A stretch of 14,254 nt of DNA from Lachnospiraceae bacterium (GTDB taxonomy: Bacteria; Bacillota; Clostridia; Lachnospirales; Lachnospiraceae), in assembly GCA_021204285.1 (NCBI GenBank), contig JAJPZP010000266.1:1-14254 (forward strand), written 5' to 3'. The notes under the pieces were generated by a model, which was not told the origin of the DNA, made no database searches, and worked only from the letters and a program-made list of their open reading frames with translations. How positions within the stretch are numbered: the stretch's first letter is position 1; each line of letters opens with the position of its first letter. A program made the translations under genes and the position numbers. Below, one piece after another: positions 6,038 to 14,194 of the stretch.

Positions 6038-6534
6038 CAAAGAATCGCTCCCAGCACCCCGTAAGACACCACCGACATGATCACCGCCGCGAGTGCGATG
6101 CCGATCAGCGCCGCCGGGAAGGCTTTGCGGAACTTCATGCCGAGCAGAGCCGCAATGAGACAGCCGGTCCAGGCGCCGGTGCCCGGCAGCGGGATGCCGA
6201 CAAAGAGCACCAGACCCCAGAACTGATATTTCTCGATCTGGTCTTTCTTGCTCATCGCGCGGTTCTCCAGCTTTTCCACGAGGGGTCGGAATACCTTCGT
6301 CCGCTTCAGCCGGTCGAAAAGCGGCGTAATCAGCAGCAGGATGAAAGGCACCGGCAGGATATTTCCGATCACGCAGATGCTGAGCGCGCGCATGTATTCC
6401 ACATTCAGCACGGAGGCTGCCAGCAGGCCGCCGCGCAGCTCCAGGATCGGAAGCAGAGAAATAATAAAGATAATCAGCTCCTTCGAGGCCTTTCCGCTCA
6501 GCAGGTTGATCACCCAGGTCATCAAAGTTTCCAT
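6034..6534 (-). CDS. Small multidrug-export-like membrane protein (PF06695/COG2426)
   Basis: This 166-residue integral membrane protein has about four to five hydrophobic segments. The N-terminal block (LLPILELRGGLLAA) and the later GIPLPGTGAWTGCLIAALLG are hallmarks of the family called putative small multi-drug export proteins; the export function is poorly documented. A charged central loop (RLKRTKVFRPLVEKLENR) separates two membrane halves. It is the last gene of the minus-strand block, nine bases after hisC. Its TAA stop shares the four bases TTAA with the stop of the convergent plus-strand gene, so no terminator fits between them. Confidence 0.85.
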   Translation of the reverse strand: METLMTWVINLLSGKASKELIIFIISLLPILELRGGLLAASVLNVEYMRALSICVIGNILPVPFILLLITPLFDRLKRTKVFRPLVEKLENRAMSKKDQIEKYQFWGLVLFVGIPLPGTGAWTGCLIAALLGMKFRKAFPAALIGIALAAVIMSVVSYGVLGAILC

Positions 6535-6543
6535 CTGTCTTTT

Positions 6544-7602
6544 CTATCCTTTCGTGTAATCTCTGAGGAAGCGGTAAAGTGCTTCCATCTGCTCATCTGT
6601 TCCGATTGTTACGCGCAGGTAATTGTCAATCCGCGGCTGCGCGAAATAACGCACATAGATGTCCGCCGCGCGCAGCGCTTCAAAGAGCTCTTTTGCGCTG
6701 CGTTCCGGATGCGTGATGAAGAGGAAATTCGCCCTGGAATCCGGAAAACAGAAGCCCAGCTCTTTCAGCATTTTCTTCGCGTTCTCACGCGTCTCTATGA
6801 TTTTCTTCGTCGTCTCCTGAAAATAAGCCCTGTCCTCCAGTGCCGCCACGCCGCAGGCGAGTGCGGCCCGGTTCATCGTGTAGGAGTTGAAGGAATATTT
6901 TACGTCGTTCAGATAGCGGATCAGCTTCGGATTTCCGACCGCAAAGCCGATGCGCATGCCCGCCATCGAGCGGGACTTGGAAAAGGTCTGTACGACCAGC
7001 AGATTGTCGTATTTCTCCACCAGGCCCATCGCCGAGTGCGCGCCGAAATCCACATAGGCCTCGTCCACGATCACGACTACATCCGGGTTGCTGCGGATGA
7101 TCGCTTCCACATCCTCCGCGGCCAGCTCCAGGCCGGTCGGCGCGTTGGGGTTCGGGAAAACGATGCCGCCATTTTCGCGTAAATAGTCCTCCTTCCGGAT
7201 GCCAAAGTCTGCATCGAGCGGCACGCGCTCGTAAGGAATGCGGAACTCCTCCGCCCAGACCGGGTAGAAGGAGTAGGTAATGTCCGGAAACAGAATGGGT
7301 CTGTCTGAGTTAAAGAAGGTCATAAAGGCCATCGCGAGCACGTCATCGGAACCGACGCCGACAAAGACCTGTTCCGGGGACATGCCATATTCGCGCGCCA
7401 GCGCGCCCGTCAGCGCAGCGGCTGTCGGGTCGGGATAGCGCAGAAGCTCGTCCCTCTGAAGCCCCTTAAGCGCCTCCGTCACGCCCGGAGCGGGCGGATA
7501 GGGGTTCTCATTCGTATTCAGCTTGATCATACCCGGCCTGTTCGGCTGCTCGCCCGGTGTATAGGGCGTCACCCGCCGGATGTTTTTTTCCCACTTTCTC
7601 AT
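6544..7602 (-). CDS. hisC: Histidinol-phosphate aminotransferase (HisC-type)
   Basis: The protein has 352 residues, the normal length for HisC, a PLP-dependent class I/II aminotransferase that converts imidazole acetol phosphate and glutamate to histidinol phosphate in histidine synthesis. Visible motifs are LNTNENPYPP near the N-terminus, the substrate loop FPNPNAPTG (149-157), VDEAYVDF (179-186) with the PLP-binding Asp/Tyr, and QTFSKSRSMAGMRIGF (205-220), where Lys209 should form the Schiff base. The start is ATG 7602 with a GGAGA ribosome binding site. It is not beside other his genes but at the end of a housekeeping block, so it may be the only HisC or an aminotransferase with wider substrate range. 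A 90-base gap separates it from the upstream gene. Confidence 0.92.
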   Translation of the reverse strand: MRKWEKNIRRVTPYTPGEQPNRPGMIKLNTNENPYPPAPGVTEALKGLQRDELLRYPDPTAAALTGALAREYGMSPEQVFVGVGSDDVLAMAFMTFFNSDRPILFPDITYSFYPVWAEEFRIPYERVPLDADFGIRKEDYLRENGGIVFPNPNAPTGLELAAEDVEAIIRSNPDVVVIVDEAYVDFGAHSAMGLVEKYDNLLVVQTFSKSRSMAGMRIGFAVGNPKLIRYLNDVKYSFNSYTMNRAALACGVAALEDRAYFQETTKKIIETRENAKKMLKELGFCFPDSRANFLFITHPERSAKELFEALRAADIYVRYFAQPRIDNYLRVTIGTDEQMEALYRFLRDYTKG

Positions 7603-7692
7603 GATATTCTCCGTTCCACCATTCTTCTGGTGTTACTGACCTTCCGCTTTTTGTACTTCATACCACGTCAAGTGCCGCCTTCGCTGTGCCCA

Positions 7693-8598
7693 TCAGGATA
7701 CTCTCAGGTGCGCGTAACCTTTCTCAACCAGAAAGGCGGGATGGTAGGATTCCTTCGCTTTCCGGAGTCCCTCGTCGCCGGTGTCGTCCTCGCGGTTCAC
7801 GTAGCAGTACCCGGAGACCTCGTGCTCCAGAAACTGCTGGTTGATCATCGGGTAGGCGCCGCGGACGTCCGCATAGGCTTTCTCGATATGCACGACAAAG
7901 GCATCGCTCTTGCCGATCGGTTCGCCGAGCGTGAAGGCCACAATGCGCCCTTCGGCCCGCAGCAGGCCGCCCTTCAGCCCCAGCTCTTTGTAGAGACGCA
8001 GCGAATTCATCGATACGCACATTTCCTGGTTCTTCTCCGGATCCGTCTCACAGCCGTTCTCCACGCGCCAGCGCAGCGCCATCTGGAAGCACTCTTCTAC
8101 ATTGTCATCCGTGATCGGCTCGTAGCTCCAGTCCGGATACTGCGCCTTAAACTGGTTGATATGATTTTTCTTTCCGTGATATTTCTTTCCGGACAGCCGG
8201 ATCAGTTTTTCCGTCTCATACACGTAGTCCGCGTAATCCCGTATCCATTCGATCTCAAACTGTCCCGGAAAATACTGCTCCAGCGCTTCGGCATCCTCCC
8301 TGCCCAGAGAGTGCATCCGGAATGGGCAGCCCTGCGTCTTTGCCCCGGCCATCAGCCGCTCCAGCACTGCCTTGCAGTCTCCCTCACCGATCGGGAAGGT
8401 ATAGGAGTAAGAGCCTTCATAGCCGCTCCGGAAAACGAGCAGTCCGTCGATCACAGCCCACATTGCGCCAAAGAAGCGGGACCACAGATAAAAATTCGCG
8501 AAGGTCCACTCGCAGCTGTAGCGCTGCAGCTGATCGAAATAGCTCTGGATCAGCCCGCGGTCTTCAAGCTGCGGCTTCTTAAATGAAATTTCTTCCAT
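7693..8598 (-). CDS. DUF2156 / phosphatidylglycerol lysyltransferase C-terminal-like acyltransferase-fold protein
   Basis: The 301-residue soluble protein has the layout of stand-alone DUF2156 proteins (LPG_synthase_C, PF09924), with two GNAT-like halves. The N-terminal part contains SCEWTFANFYLW, typical of the family start; the central LSGKKYHGKKNHINQF and the C-terminal block (GAYPMINQQFLEHE, YVNREDDTGDEGLRKAKESY) are also typical. In MprF the related domain transfers aminoacyl groups from tRNA to lipids; stand-alone members are of unknown or varied function. There is no membrane part, so lipid lysylation is not implied. Its ATG overlaps the stop of the upstream nucleotidyltransferase by one base (TGATG), suggesting coupled translation. 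Confidence 0.85.
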   Translation of the reverse strand: MEEISFKKPQLEDRGLIQSYFDQLQRYSCEWTFANFYLWSRFFGAMWAVIDGLLVFRSGYEGSYSYTFPIGEGDCKAVLERLMAGAKTQGCPFRMHSLGREDAEALEQYFPGQFEIEWIRDYADYVYETEKLIRLSGKKYHGKKNHINQFKAQYPDWSYEPITDDNVEECFQMALRWRVENGCETDPEKNQEMCVSMNSLRLYKELGLKGGLLRAEGRIVAFTLGEPIGKSDAFVVHIEKAYADVRGAYPMINQQFLEHEVSGYCYVNREDDTGDEGLRKAKESYHPAFLVEKGYAHLRVS

Positions 8599-9515
8599 CA
8601 GTCAAACAGCCTCTCTTTATAGACTCCCTTATCGATCAGCTCACGGAAGGAGCTTTCGACCAGCGGCTTGTCCTCCTTGTAGGTGACGCCGAACCACTTG
8701 TCGTTCGACGGGAGTATGGCCACGTCCGCCTTCTTTTCCTGGATCAGCTGGTCCACCACTGTGGGGATCAGATATTCGCCTTTCATCGGGTCGGAGAGGC
8801 TCTTCAGATACTCCGCAAATCCGCTCTCCAGCACGTCGAAGATTTCCGGTGTGAAGCCCCACATATTCATCGACACCAGGCGGTCGCCGGCAAGCGGCGT
8901 CTGCGTTCCGTCCGCGTTCTGCACCGCCGCGCTGTCCGCCGTCTTCACGATATTTTTCGTCTCCGTGACGCCGATGAGCCGGCCCGCCTCGTCCTGGCTG
9001 CAGATGCCCCTGGTCACGCCGCCATTCTCACTCAGGGTGTTTCCGAGCTTAAAGCCCGCCATGCAGAAGTCCAGCCTGCCCGTGGCCGGCCGCTCCTGCG
9101 CCAGATAATCGTGCACCTTCACGAAGGCTTCTTTTCCATAATAATCGTCCGCGTTGATGACTGCAAAGGGCTCTTTCACGACGTCCTTGCAGCAGAGAAT
9201 CGCCTGGCCGGTGCCCCAGGGCTTCGTCCGCCCCTCCGGGTTTGTAAAGCCCGCGGGAAGGTCGTCAACCGCCTGAAATACATAGGCCGTCTCGGCGACT
9301 TTCTGTATCCGCGCGCCGATGATCTCCTGGAAATCCTTCTCGATATCCCTGCGGATGATGAAAACGATCTTATTGAATCCTGCCTCCAGCGCGTCGTGGA
9401 TGGAGTAATCCATGATGATCTCGCCCGACGGTCCCACCGGCTCCAGCTGCTTGATGCCGCCCCCAAAACGACTTCCGATTCCCGCGGCCATCACGACCAG
9501 TGTTGTTTTTTTCAT
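8598..9515 (-). CDS. Sugar-phosphate nucleotidyltransferase (NTP_transferase family)
   Basis: The 305-residue Rossmann-like nucleotidyltransferase has the signature loop AAGIGSRFGGGIKQ (residues 10-23), the RTKPWGTGQAIL segment (96-107) and the metal-site Asp residues in INADDYYG (120-127). It lacks the C-terminal left-handed beta-helix of GlmU, so it should catalyse only NDP-sugar formation from a sugar-1-phosphate and NTP. The substrate is not visible. The start ATG 9515 follows AAAAGGAGGG closely. It lies 19 bases after glmM, so glucosamine-1-phosphate or a related sugar-1-phosphate is one candidate substrate (inference). Confidence 0.87.
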   Translation of the reverse strand: MKKTTLVVMAAGIGSRFGGGIKQLEPVGPSGEIIMDYSIHDALEAGFNKIVFIIRRDIEKDFQEIIGARIQKVAETAYVFQAVDDLPAGFTNPEGRTKPWGTGQAILCCKDVVKEPFAVINADDYYGKEAFVKVHDYLAQERPATGRLDFCMAGFKLGNTLSENGGVTRGICSQDEAGRLIGVTETKNIVKTADSAAVQNADGTQTPLAGDRLVSMNMWGFTPEIFDVLESGFAEYLKSLSDPMKGEYLIPTVVDQLIQEKKADVAILPSNDKWFGVTYKEDKPLVESSFRELIDKGVYKERLFD

Positions 9516-9534
9516 AGCGCCCTCCTTTTGCGTT

Positions 9535-10869
9535 TTACATGACGCTTTTCATTGCGTCGATGACTTTTCCGACATATTGTTCACAGAGTTCCTGCGTCGT
9601 GGCTTCCACCATCACGCGCAGCAGCGGCTCGGTACCGCTCTCCCTCACCAGAATACGGCCTTCGCTGCCGAGCGCCTGCTCCACCTCTCTGATGGAGGCC
9701 TGCACGACAGGGTGTGTGAGCACCGCCTGCTTGTCAGTGACCTGCAGGTTCCGCAGCAGCTGCGGATAGATCTGCACCTCTGAGGCCAGCGCCCCCAGCG
9801 TCGTCTTCTTCTCCAGTAGCACTTCCATGATCTTGAGCGAGGTCAGAATGCCGTCTCCGGTCGTCGCGTGCTTGCTGAAAATGATGTGTCCGGACTGTTC
9901 GCCGCCGAGGCGGTAACCGTTTTCCATCATATTTTCGAATACATATTTATCGCCGACCTTTGTCTTCTGATATTTCAGTCCCACGCGGTCGCAGGCCTTG
10001 TAGAGGCCGATATTCGACATGACGGTGGTGACGATCATATCGTCCTTGAGCTGCCCGCGCTCCTTCATGTAGGTTCCGCAGATATAGAGGATCAGGTCGC
10101 CGTCCACAACCCTTCCGCGCTCATCTACGGCAAGGCAGCGGTCCGCGTCGCCGTCGTAGGCAAAGCCGACGTCCAGATCCTTTTCCTTTACAAAAGCCTG
10201 CAGCGATTCGATATGGGTAGAACCGCAGTCCTGATTGATATTCGTGCCGTCCGGTTCGTTGTGAATGACATAGGTCTTCGCGCCGAGCGCGTCAAAGACA
10301 CTCTTCGCGATCGCCGAAGCGCTGCCGTTCGAGCAGTCCAGGCCGACACGCATCGTCTTGAAGGAGCGGGTCGGAAGCGAGATCAGATAACCGATGTAAC
10401 GATTGCGCCCGGCGGAAAAATCAATCGTCCGCCCGATATTTTCCCGCGTCGCCAGCGGAATGCCGCCGATCACGTCATCAATGTAATCCTCGATCTGACG
10501 CTCCACCGAAGCTTCAAGTTTGTAACCGTTACCGTTAATGACTTTGATGCCGTTGTCGTAGAAGGGATTATGGCTCGCGGAGATCATGATACCGCAGTCA
10601 AAGCCCTCCGTGCGCACGACATAGGACACGCTTGGCGTCGTCGTCACATGCAGAAGATAGACGTCTGCGCCCGAGGCGGTCAGGCCTGCCACGAGAGAGT
10701 ATTCAAACATATAGCTCGATCTGCGGGTGTCCTTGCCGATGACGACCTGCGCCTTGTGCTGCCGGCCGAAATACCAGCCCAGGAAGCGCCCCACCTTGTA
10801 GGCGTGTTCCACTGTCAGCGTCACATTGGCTTCGCCGCGGAAGCCGTCTGTCCCAAAATATTTTCCCAT
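9535..10869 (-). CDS. glmM: Phosphoglucosamine mutase
   Basis: GlmM interconverts glucosamine-6-phosphate and glucosamine-1-phosphate on the way to UDP-GlcNAc for peptidoglycan. The 444-residue product has the normal length. Motifs in order are the N-terminal YFGTDGFRGEAN, the phosphoserine loop ISASHNP (Ser99), the metal loop DGDADR (239-244), the sugar-binding GGEQSGH, and the C-terminal phosphate-binding RESGTEPLLRV. The start is ATG 10869 with AAGGAG ten bases upstream; the frame is open further upstream to 10971, but that part overlaps prfA in another frame and is not family-like. Only 13 bases separate it from prfA, so it belongs to the same transcript. Confidence 0.96.
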   Translation of the reverse strand: MGKYFGTDGFRGEANVTLTVEHAYKVGRFLGWYFGRQHKAQVVIGKDTRRSSYMFEYSLVAGLTASGADVYLLHVTTTPSVSYVVRTEGFDCGIMISASHNPFYDNGIKVINGNGYKLEASVERQIEDYIDDVIGGIPLATRENIGRTIDFSAGRNRYIGYLISLPTRSFKTMRVGLDCSNGSASAIAKSVFDALGAKTYVIHNEPDGTNINQDCGSTHIESLQAFVKEKDLDVGFAYDGDADRCLAVDERGRVVDGDLILYICGTYMKERGQLKDDMIVTTVMSNIGLYKACDRVGLKYQKTKVGDKYVFENMMENGYRLGGEQSGHIIFSKHATTGDGILTSLKIMEVLLEKKTTLGALASEVQIYPQLLRNLQVTDKQAVLTHPVVQASIREVEQALGSEGRILVRESGTEPLLRVMVEATTQELCEQYVGKVIDAMKSVM

Positions 10870-10882
10870 GAATCTAAACTCC

Positions 10883-11950
10883 TTATTCGAGATTTGCCAG
10901 TTTCTTCGCCTGGTCGGCCGCGATGCAGGCATCGATGATTTCCTGGATATCGCCATCCAGAATCTTGTCAAGCTTATACAGCGTCAGGCCGATCCGGTGA
11001 TCCGTGACCCGTCCCTGCGGGAAATTGTAGGTGCGGATCTTCTCCGAACGGTCGCCGGTGCCGATCTGGCTGCGCCGGGCCTCCGCCTCCGCGTCATGCG
11101 CCTTCTGGCACTCGATGTCGTAGAGTTTGGAGCGCAGCAGTGCAAAGGCCTTCGCCTTGTTCTGCAGCTGCGACTTCTCCGTCTGGCTGTAGACTACGAT
11201 ACCGGTCGGATAGTGGGTCAGACGCACGGCAGAGTCGGTCGTGTTGACACACTGACCGCCATTGCCGGAGGCGCGCATCACATCGATACGGATATCCTTC
11301 TCATCAATCTGTACGTCGACTTCCTCCGCCTCCGGGATCACGGCCACTGTGACGGTTGACGTATGAATGCGTCCACCGGACTCGGTCTCCGGCACGCGCT
11401 GCACACGATGTACGCCGGATTCGTATTTCATCATCGAGTAAGCGCCTTTTCCCTTCAGCATAAAGGTCACGCTCTTCATCCCGCCGATGCCGATCTCGTC
11501 AAAATCCACGAGATCCACATGCCAGCGCTTCGACTCTGCGTAATGGACGTACATCCGGTAGATCTCCGCCGCAAACAGCGCGGCCTCGTCTCCGCCCGCA
11601 CCGGCACGGATCTCCATGATCACATCCTTGTCGTCGTTCTCATCTTTCGGAAGCAACAGGATCTTCATCGTGTGCTCAAGCTCCTCTGTCCGTTTTCTAG
11701 CGACCGAGAGCTCCTCATGCCGCATCTGGCGCATCTCCTCGTCGCTCTCTTCCTCGAGCATCGAGAGGCTGTCAGCTTCCGTCTCCTGGCACTTCCGGTA
11801 CTCTGTGTAAGCCTCCACCAGAGGCTGCAGGTCCGCCTGCTCCTTCATAAGCTTCCGAAAACGGTTCTGGTCATTCACGACTGCCGGTTCCGCCAGTTCG
11901 TTCGTGATTTCCTCATAACGCCGGACCAGATCTTCCAGTCTGTCAAACAT
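10883..11950 (-). CDS. prfA: Peptide chain release factor 1
   Basis: RF1 recognises UAA and UAG stop codons and releases the peptide at the ribosome. The 355-residue protein carries the codon-recognition tripeptide PET (187-189, within [18 protein letters not shown]) and the catalytic GGQ (231-233, within [20 protein letters not shown]). The glutamine of GGQ is the target of PrmC, whose gene is immediately upstream with a 19-base gap. The N-terminal region is helical and charged, as expected for domain 1. The start ATG 11950 has a GGAGGAG ribosome binding site. prmC ends in TAG, so UAG functions as a stop in this genome. Confidence 0.97.
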   Translation of the reverse strand: MFDRLEDLVRRYEEITNELAEPAVVNDQNRFRKLMKEQADLQPLVEAYTEYRKCQETEADSLSMLEEESDEEMRQMRHEELSVARKRTEELEHTMKILLLPKDENDDKDVIMEIRAGAGGDEAALFAAEIYRMYVHYAESKRWHVDLVDFDEIGIGGMKSVTFMLKGKGAYSMMKYESGVHRVQRVPETESGGRIHTSTVTVAVIPEAEEVDVQIDEKDIRIDVMRASGNGGQCVNTTDSAVRLTHYPTGIVVYSQTEKSQLQNKAKAFALLRSKLYDIECQKAHDAEAEARRSQIGTGDRSEKIRTYNFPQGRVTDHRIGLTLYKLDKILDGDIQEIIDACIAADQAKKLANLE

Positions 11951-11969
11951 CGAAACTCCTCCATCCAGT

Positions 11970-12800
11970 CTATGCCCTGACGGTTCCGTATATCACACGG
12001 TCAAGCCCCGCCAGGTCCTTTACAACGCGGATATCCATGAAGTACTTCTCCATAAGCGCCCGCACGGCATCCGCCTGATCATATCCAATTTCCATAAAGA
12101 GCATCCCGCTCTCCCGCAGACAGTGGGGGCTCTGCTCTGTAATTTTCCTGTAAAAATCAAGGCCGTCCGCTCCGCCGTCCAGCGCCTCATAAGGCTCATG
12201 CTCCCGCACCTCCGGCTCCAGCGTTCCGATGACCTCCGTGGGGATATAGGGCGGATTCGAGACGATCCGGTCAAAGCGTCCTTCCACTCTTTCAAAGAGA
12301 TCGCTTTGCAGCCATGCAGCCTCCATACCGAGCCGCTTCCCGTTTTTCCGCGCAAGGTCCAGTGCGCGTTCTGACAGGTCGGTTCCGACGCCTTTCACAC
12401 CCTCCGCAAGCTTCAGGATACTCAGGAGAATGCAGCCGCTGCCGGTGCAGAGGTCGAGCACACGCATGCTGGGACGCACAGATCGCAGACATTCCTCCAC
12501 GAGAATCTCCGTATCCTGCCGCGGCACCAGTACATCCGGGCTTACATCAAAAGAAAGCCCCATGAATTCCTGGCAGCCGGTCAGATGCTGGAGCGGCACA
12601 CGAAGGCTTCTCTTTTCGATCAGGGCCTCATATCGCGTCTGTTCCTCCCGGGTGGACGGACGTCCTTTTTCAAGGAGATAATCCTTACGGGTGATGGAAA
12701 GCGCAAACTCCAAAAGCAGCCAGGCGTCCGTCCTCCACTCGCTGATACCCGCGGCCTGAAGCCTGTCCTCGCCGGTCTTCAGAAGCTGCGCGAGCGTCAT
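11970..12800 (-). CDS. prmC: Release factor glutamine N5-methyltransferase
   Basis: PrmC (HemK) transfers a methyl group from S-adenosylmethionine to the GGQ glutamine of release factors. The protein has 276 residues: an N-terminal helical recognition domain with [13 protein letters not shown] (69-81) and [11 protein letters not shown] (92-102), then a Rossmann methyltransferase domain with the SAM loop [10 protein letters not shown] (115-124) and the substrate motif NPPY (182-185). The ATG overlaps the stop of the upstream DUF1385 gene by four bases (ATGA), suggesting coupled translation. The stop is TAG. The prmC-prfA pairing is the usual one in bacteria. Confidence 0.96.
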   Translation of the reverse strand: MTLAQLLKTGEDRLQAAGISEWRTDAWLLLEFALSITRKDYLLEKGRPSTREEQTRYEALIEKRSLRVPLQHLTGCQEFMGLSFDVSPDVLVPRQDTEILVEECLRSVRPSMRVLDLCTGSGCILLSILKLAEGVKGVGTDLSERALDLARKNGKRLGMEAAWLQSDLFERVEGRFDRIVSNPPYIPTEVIGTLEPEVREHEPYEALDGGADGLDFYRKITEQSPHCLRESGMLFMEIGYDQADAVRALMEKYFMDIRVVKDLAGLDRVIYGTVRA

Positions 12801-13747
12801 GCTTCCTCATCCTCCTCGTCGTAGAGCGGATAGCCCTGGAACTCTCTCCAGTCAAAGACCGCCTCCACCGCGGCGATCGCGACTTCGATCATATCATCAT
12901 CCGGCTCCTTTGTCGTCAGCATCTGCATGCCCTTGCCGGGGACGCTTAAAAGCTTCACCAGCGGATTCTCACTGCGCCCGGCCAGACGGATGAACTCGTA
13001 GGATACGCCCGCGATCACCGGGATCAGGAGCAGGCGGAACACGACCCGCAGAATCGGCGAATCCACCTGGATAAAGATGAAAAAGACGATGCTGATCACC
13101 ATGACGATGAACATGAAGCTGGTGCCGCAGCGTGGATGGTAACACGAACTTTTGCGGACGTTTTTTACGGTCAGATCCATGCCGTGCTCGATGCAGTTGA
13201 TGCATTTATGCTCCGCCCCGTGATACATATAGGTGCGTTTGATATCCTTCATACAGGAGATCAGCCATACATAGAGCGTGAAGATCAGGAGGCGCAGCAC
13301 GCCCTCCAGGATGGCCAGCAGTGTATTCGACACGATGTAATTCCGGAAAAAATTCGTAACAAAATAGGGCAGCAGCATAAAAATGGCGACCGCCATCACA
13401 ATCGAGAAGGCCACCGTCAGCCCCATGACGACTTTCTCCGCCTTCTCCCCGAAAATCTTTGTCAACAGCTTCTCAATGGCACCCGGCTCCTGTGGATCCT
13501 CCTCATCATAAAAGGTAGAAGACCAGCCGAGCGTCTCCATGCCAATCAGCAGGGATTCCACAAAGCTCACGACGCCGCGGACCAACGGCAGCTTTGCGAT
13601 CCCGTTTCTGGAGGCGATGCTGTGAAAGTCTTTGATGCAAACCTCGATCTCTCCGTCCGGCTTGCGCACGGCCACGGAGTACTGATCCTTGTTTCGCATC
13701 ATGATGCCTTCCAGCACCGCCTGACCGCCTATTCCTGATGGTTTCAA
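12797..13747 (-). CDS. DUF1385 integral membrane protein, TTG start
   Basis: The 316-residue protein is of the DUF1385 family (PF07136), found beside rpmE and prmC in many Clostridia; its function is unknown. It begins KPSGIGGQAVLEGIMMR, the family hallmark. Two hydrophobic helices follow in the middle (TVAFSIVMAVAIFMLLPYF and LRLLIFTLYVWLI), then the conserved YHGAEHKCINCIEHG and HPRCGTSFMF motifs with Cys and His residues that could bind metal, and two more helices. The start must be TTG (13747-13745): AGGGAAG (complement of 13755-13761) lies seven bases upstream, no ATG or GTG is in frame between this site and the upstream hairpin, and the family start begins exactly here. The stop overlaps prmC by four bases. 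Confidence 0.92.
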   Translation of the reverse strand: MKPSGIGGQAVLEGIMMRNKDQYSVAVRKPDGEIEVCIKDFHSIASRNGIAKLPLVRGVVSFVESLLIGMETLGWSSTFYDEEDPQEPGAIEKLLTKIFGEKAEKVVMGLTVAFSIVMAVAIFMLLPYFVTNFFRNYIVSNTLLAILEGVLRLLIFTLYVWLISCMKDIKRTYMYHGAEHKCINCIEHGMDLTVKNVRKSSCYHPRCGTSFMFIVMVISIVFFIFIQVDSPILRVVFRLLLIPVIAGVSYEFIRLAGRSENPLVKLLSVPGKGMQMLTTKEPDDDMIEVAIAAVEAVFDWREFQGYPLYDEEDEEA

Positions 13748-13771
13748 ATAATCACTTCCCTGAAAGCAATA

Positions 13772-13800
13772 AGGGCTGAGATTGCAACAACCTCAACCCT
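13772..13800 (-). terminator. Hairpin between rpmE and DUF1385 (weak terminator or attenuator)
   Basis: On the minus strand AGGGTTGAGGTT pairs with AATCTCAGCCCT around GTTGC; the 12-bp stem includes two G-U pairs. The following bases (TATTGCTTTC) form only a poor U tract, so termination would be partial. It lies 13 bases after the rpmE stop and just before the DUF1385 ribosome binding site, which suits lowering expression of the downstream genes relative to rpmE. Confidence 0.6.
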
Positions 13801-13813
13801 GTTTCCTGCCAGC

Positions 13814-14014
13814 TTACTGAATGCCGTACTTACGATTGAACTTATCAATACGTCCGCGGGCGGCTGCCGTCTTCTGCTGTCCTGTGTAGAACGGATGGCA
13901 CTTCGCGCAGATCTCGACGTGGATGTCCTCCTTCGTGGAGCCTGTGGTAAAGGTGTTGCCGCAGTTGCAGGTCACCGTCGCCTGATAATACTTCGGATGA
14001 ATTCCTTCCTTCAT
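13814..14014 (-). CDS. rpmE: 50S ribosomal protein L31 (bL31), zinc-binding form
   Basis: The protein has 66 residues. ATG 14014 is chosen because the family begins [10 protein letters not shown], and a purine-rich site (AAGGAAAGAGGG) ends eight bases before it; the frame is open further upstream but not family-like. Cys16, Cys18, Cys36 and Cys39 (TCNCGNTF and [12 protein letters not shown]) form the zinc ribbon of the C+ type of L31, which in many bacteria is replaced by a cysteine-free paralogue under zinc limitation. [11 protein letters not shown] at the end is typical. The gene has its own promoter and leader. Confidence 0.97.
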   Translation of the reverse strand: MKEGIHPKYYQATVTCNCGNTFTTGSTKEDIHVEICAKCHPFYTGQQKTAAARGRIDKFNRKYGIQ

Positions 14015-14153
14015 GTGTTTTTCCCTCTTTCCTTTATTCGTGAACTTCCAGCCGCAGCTGATTCCCGGCCAATGCCGCTCCGATCGTTTCACGGCAAGCT
14101 ATCCCGGGCTGTCCCTGCAAGTCCCTGCAGGCTTCTGAGCGCTTCGCTCAAGC
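14015..14153 (-). promoter_or_regulatory. 5' leader of rpmE, possible L31 autoregulatory leader
   Basis: About 140 bases separate the predicted transcription start from rpmE. They contain a hairpin TGAGCG/CGCTCA (14136-14150), a tandem repeat GTCCCTGCA with a 10-bp period (14111-14119 and 14121-14129 on the plus strand), and GC-rich complementary segments. L31 leader RNAs that bind the protein are known in Firmicutes as a class. I cannot confirm that this one fits the consensus. Confidence 0.4.
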
Positions 14154-14159
14154 CATATG

Positions 14160-14188
14160 ATTATAGCACAGGCATTTCACGGATGCAA
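14160..14188 (-). promoter_or_regulatory. SigA-type promoter of rpmE
   Basis: On the minus strand there is a -35 box TTGCAT (complement of 14183-14188), a 17-base spacer, and a perfect -10 box TATAAT (complement of 14160-14165). It lies directly after the rho stop codon and points toward rpmE. Confidence 0.85.
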
Positions 14189-14194
14189 GTCCCT

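Noticed and set aside
4460..6040. A 526-codon open frame on the minus strand opposite the surface-protein gene
   Set aside because: It mirrors the plus-strand gene almost end to end, has no ribosome binding site or recognisable domain, and its sequence is explained by the codon bias of the real gene, which has a signal anchor and a coupled start.
7630..10938. Three long plus-strand frames (7630-8586, 8583-9542, 9868-10938) opposite the DUF2156, nucleotidyltransferase and glmM genes
   Set aside because: They are antisense shadows of well-supported genes in GC-rich sequence, without recognisable families.
11363..13738. Long plus-strand frames opposite prfA (11363-11980) and the DUF1385 gene (13136-13738)
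   Set aside because: They are Arg/His/Gln-rich antisense translations of conserved genes, with no start signals or family features.
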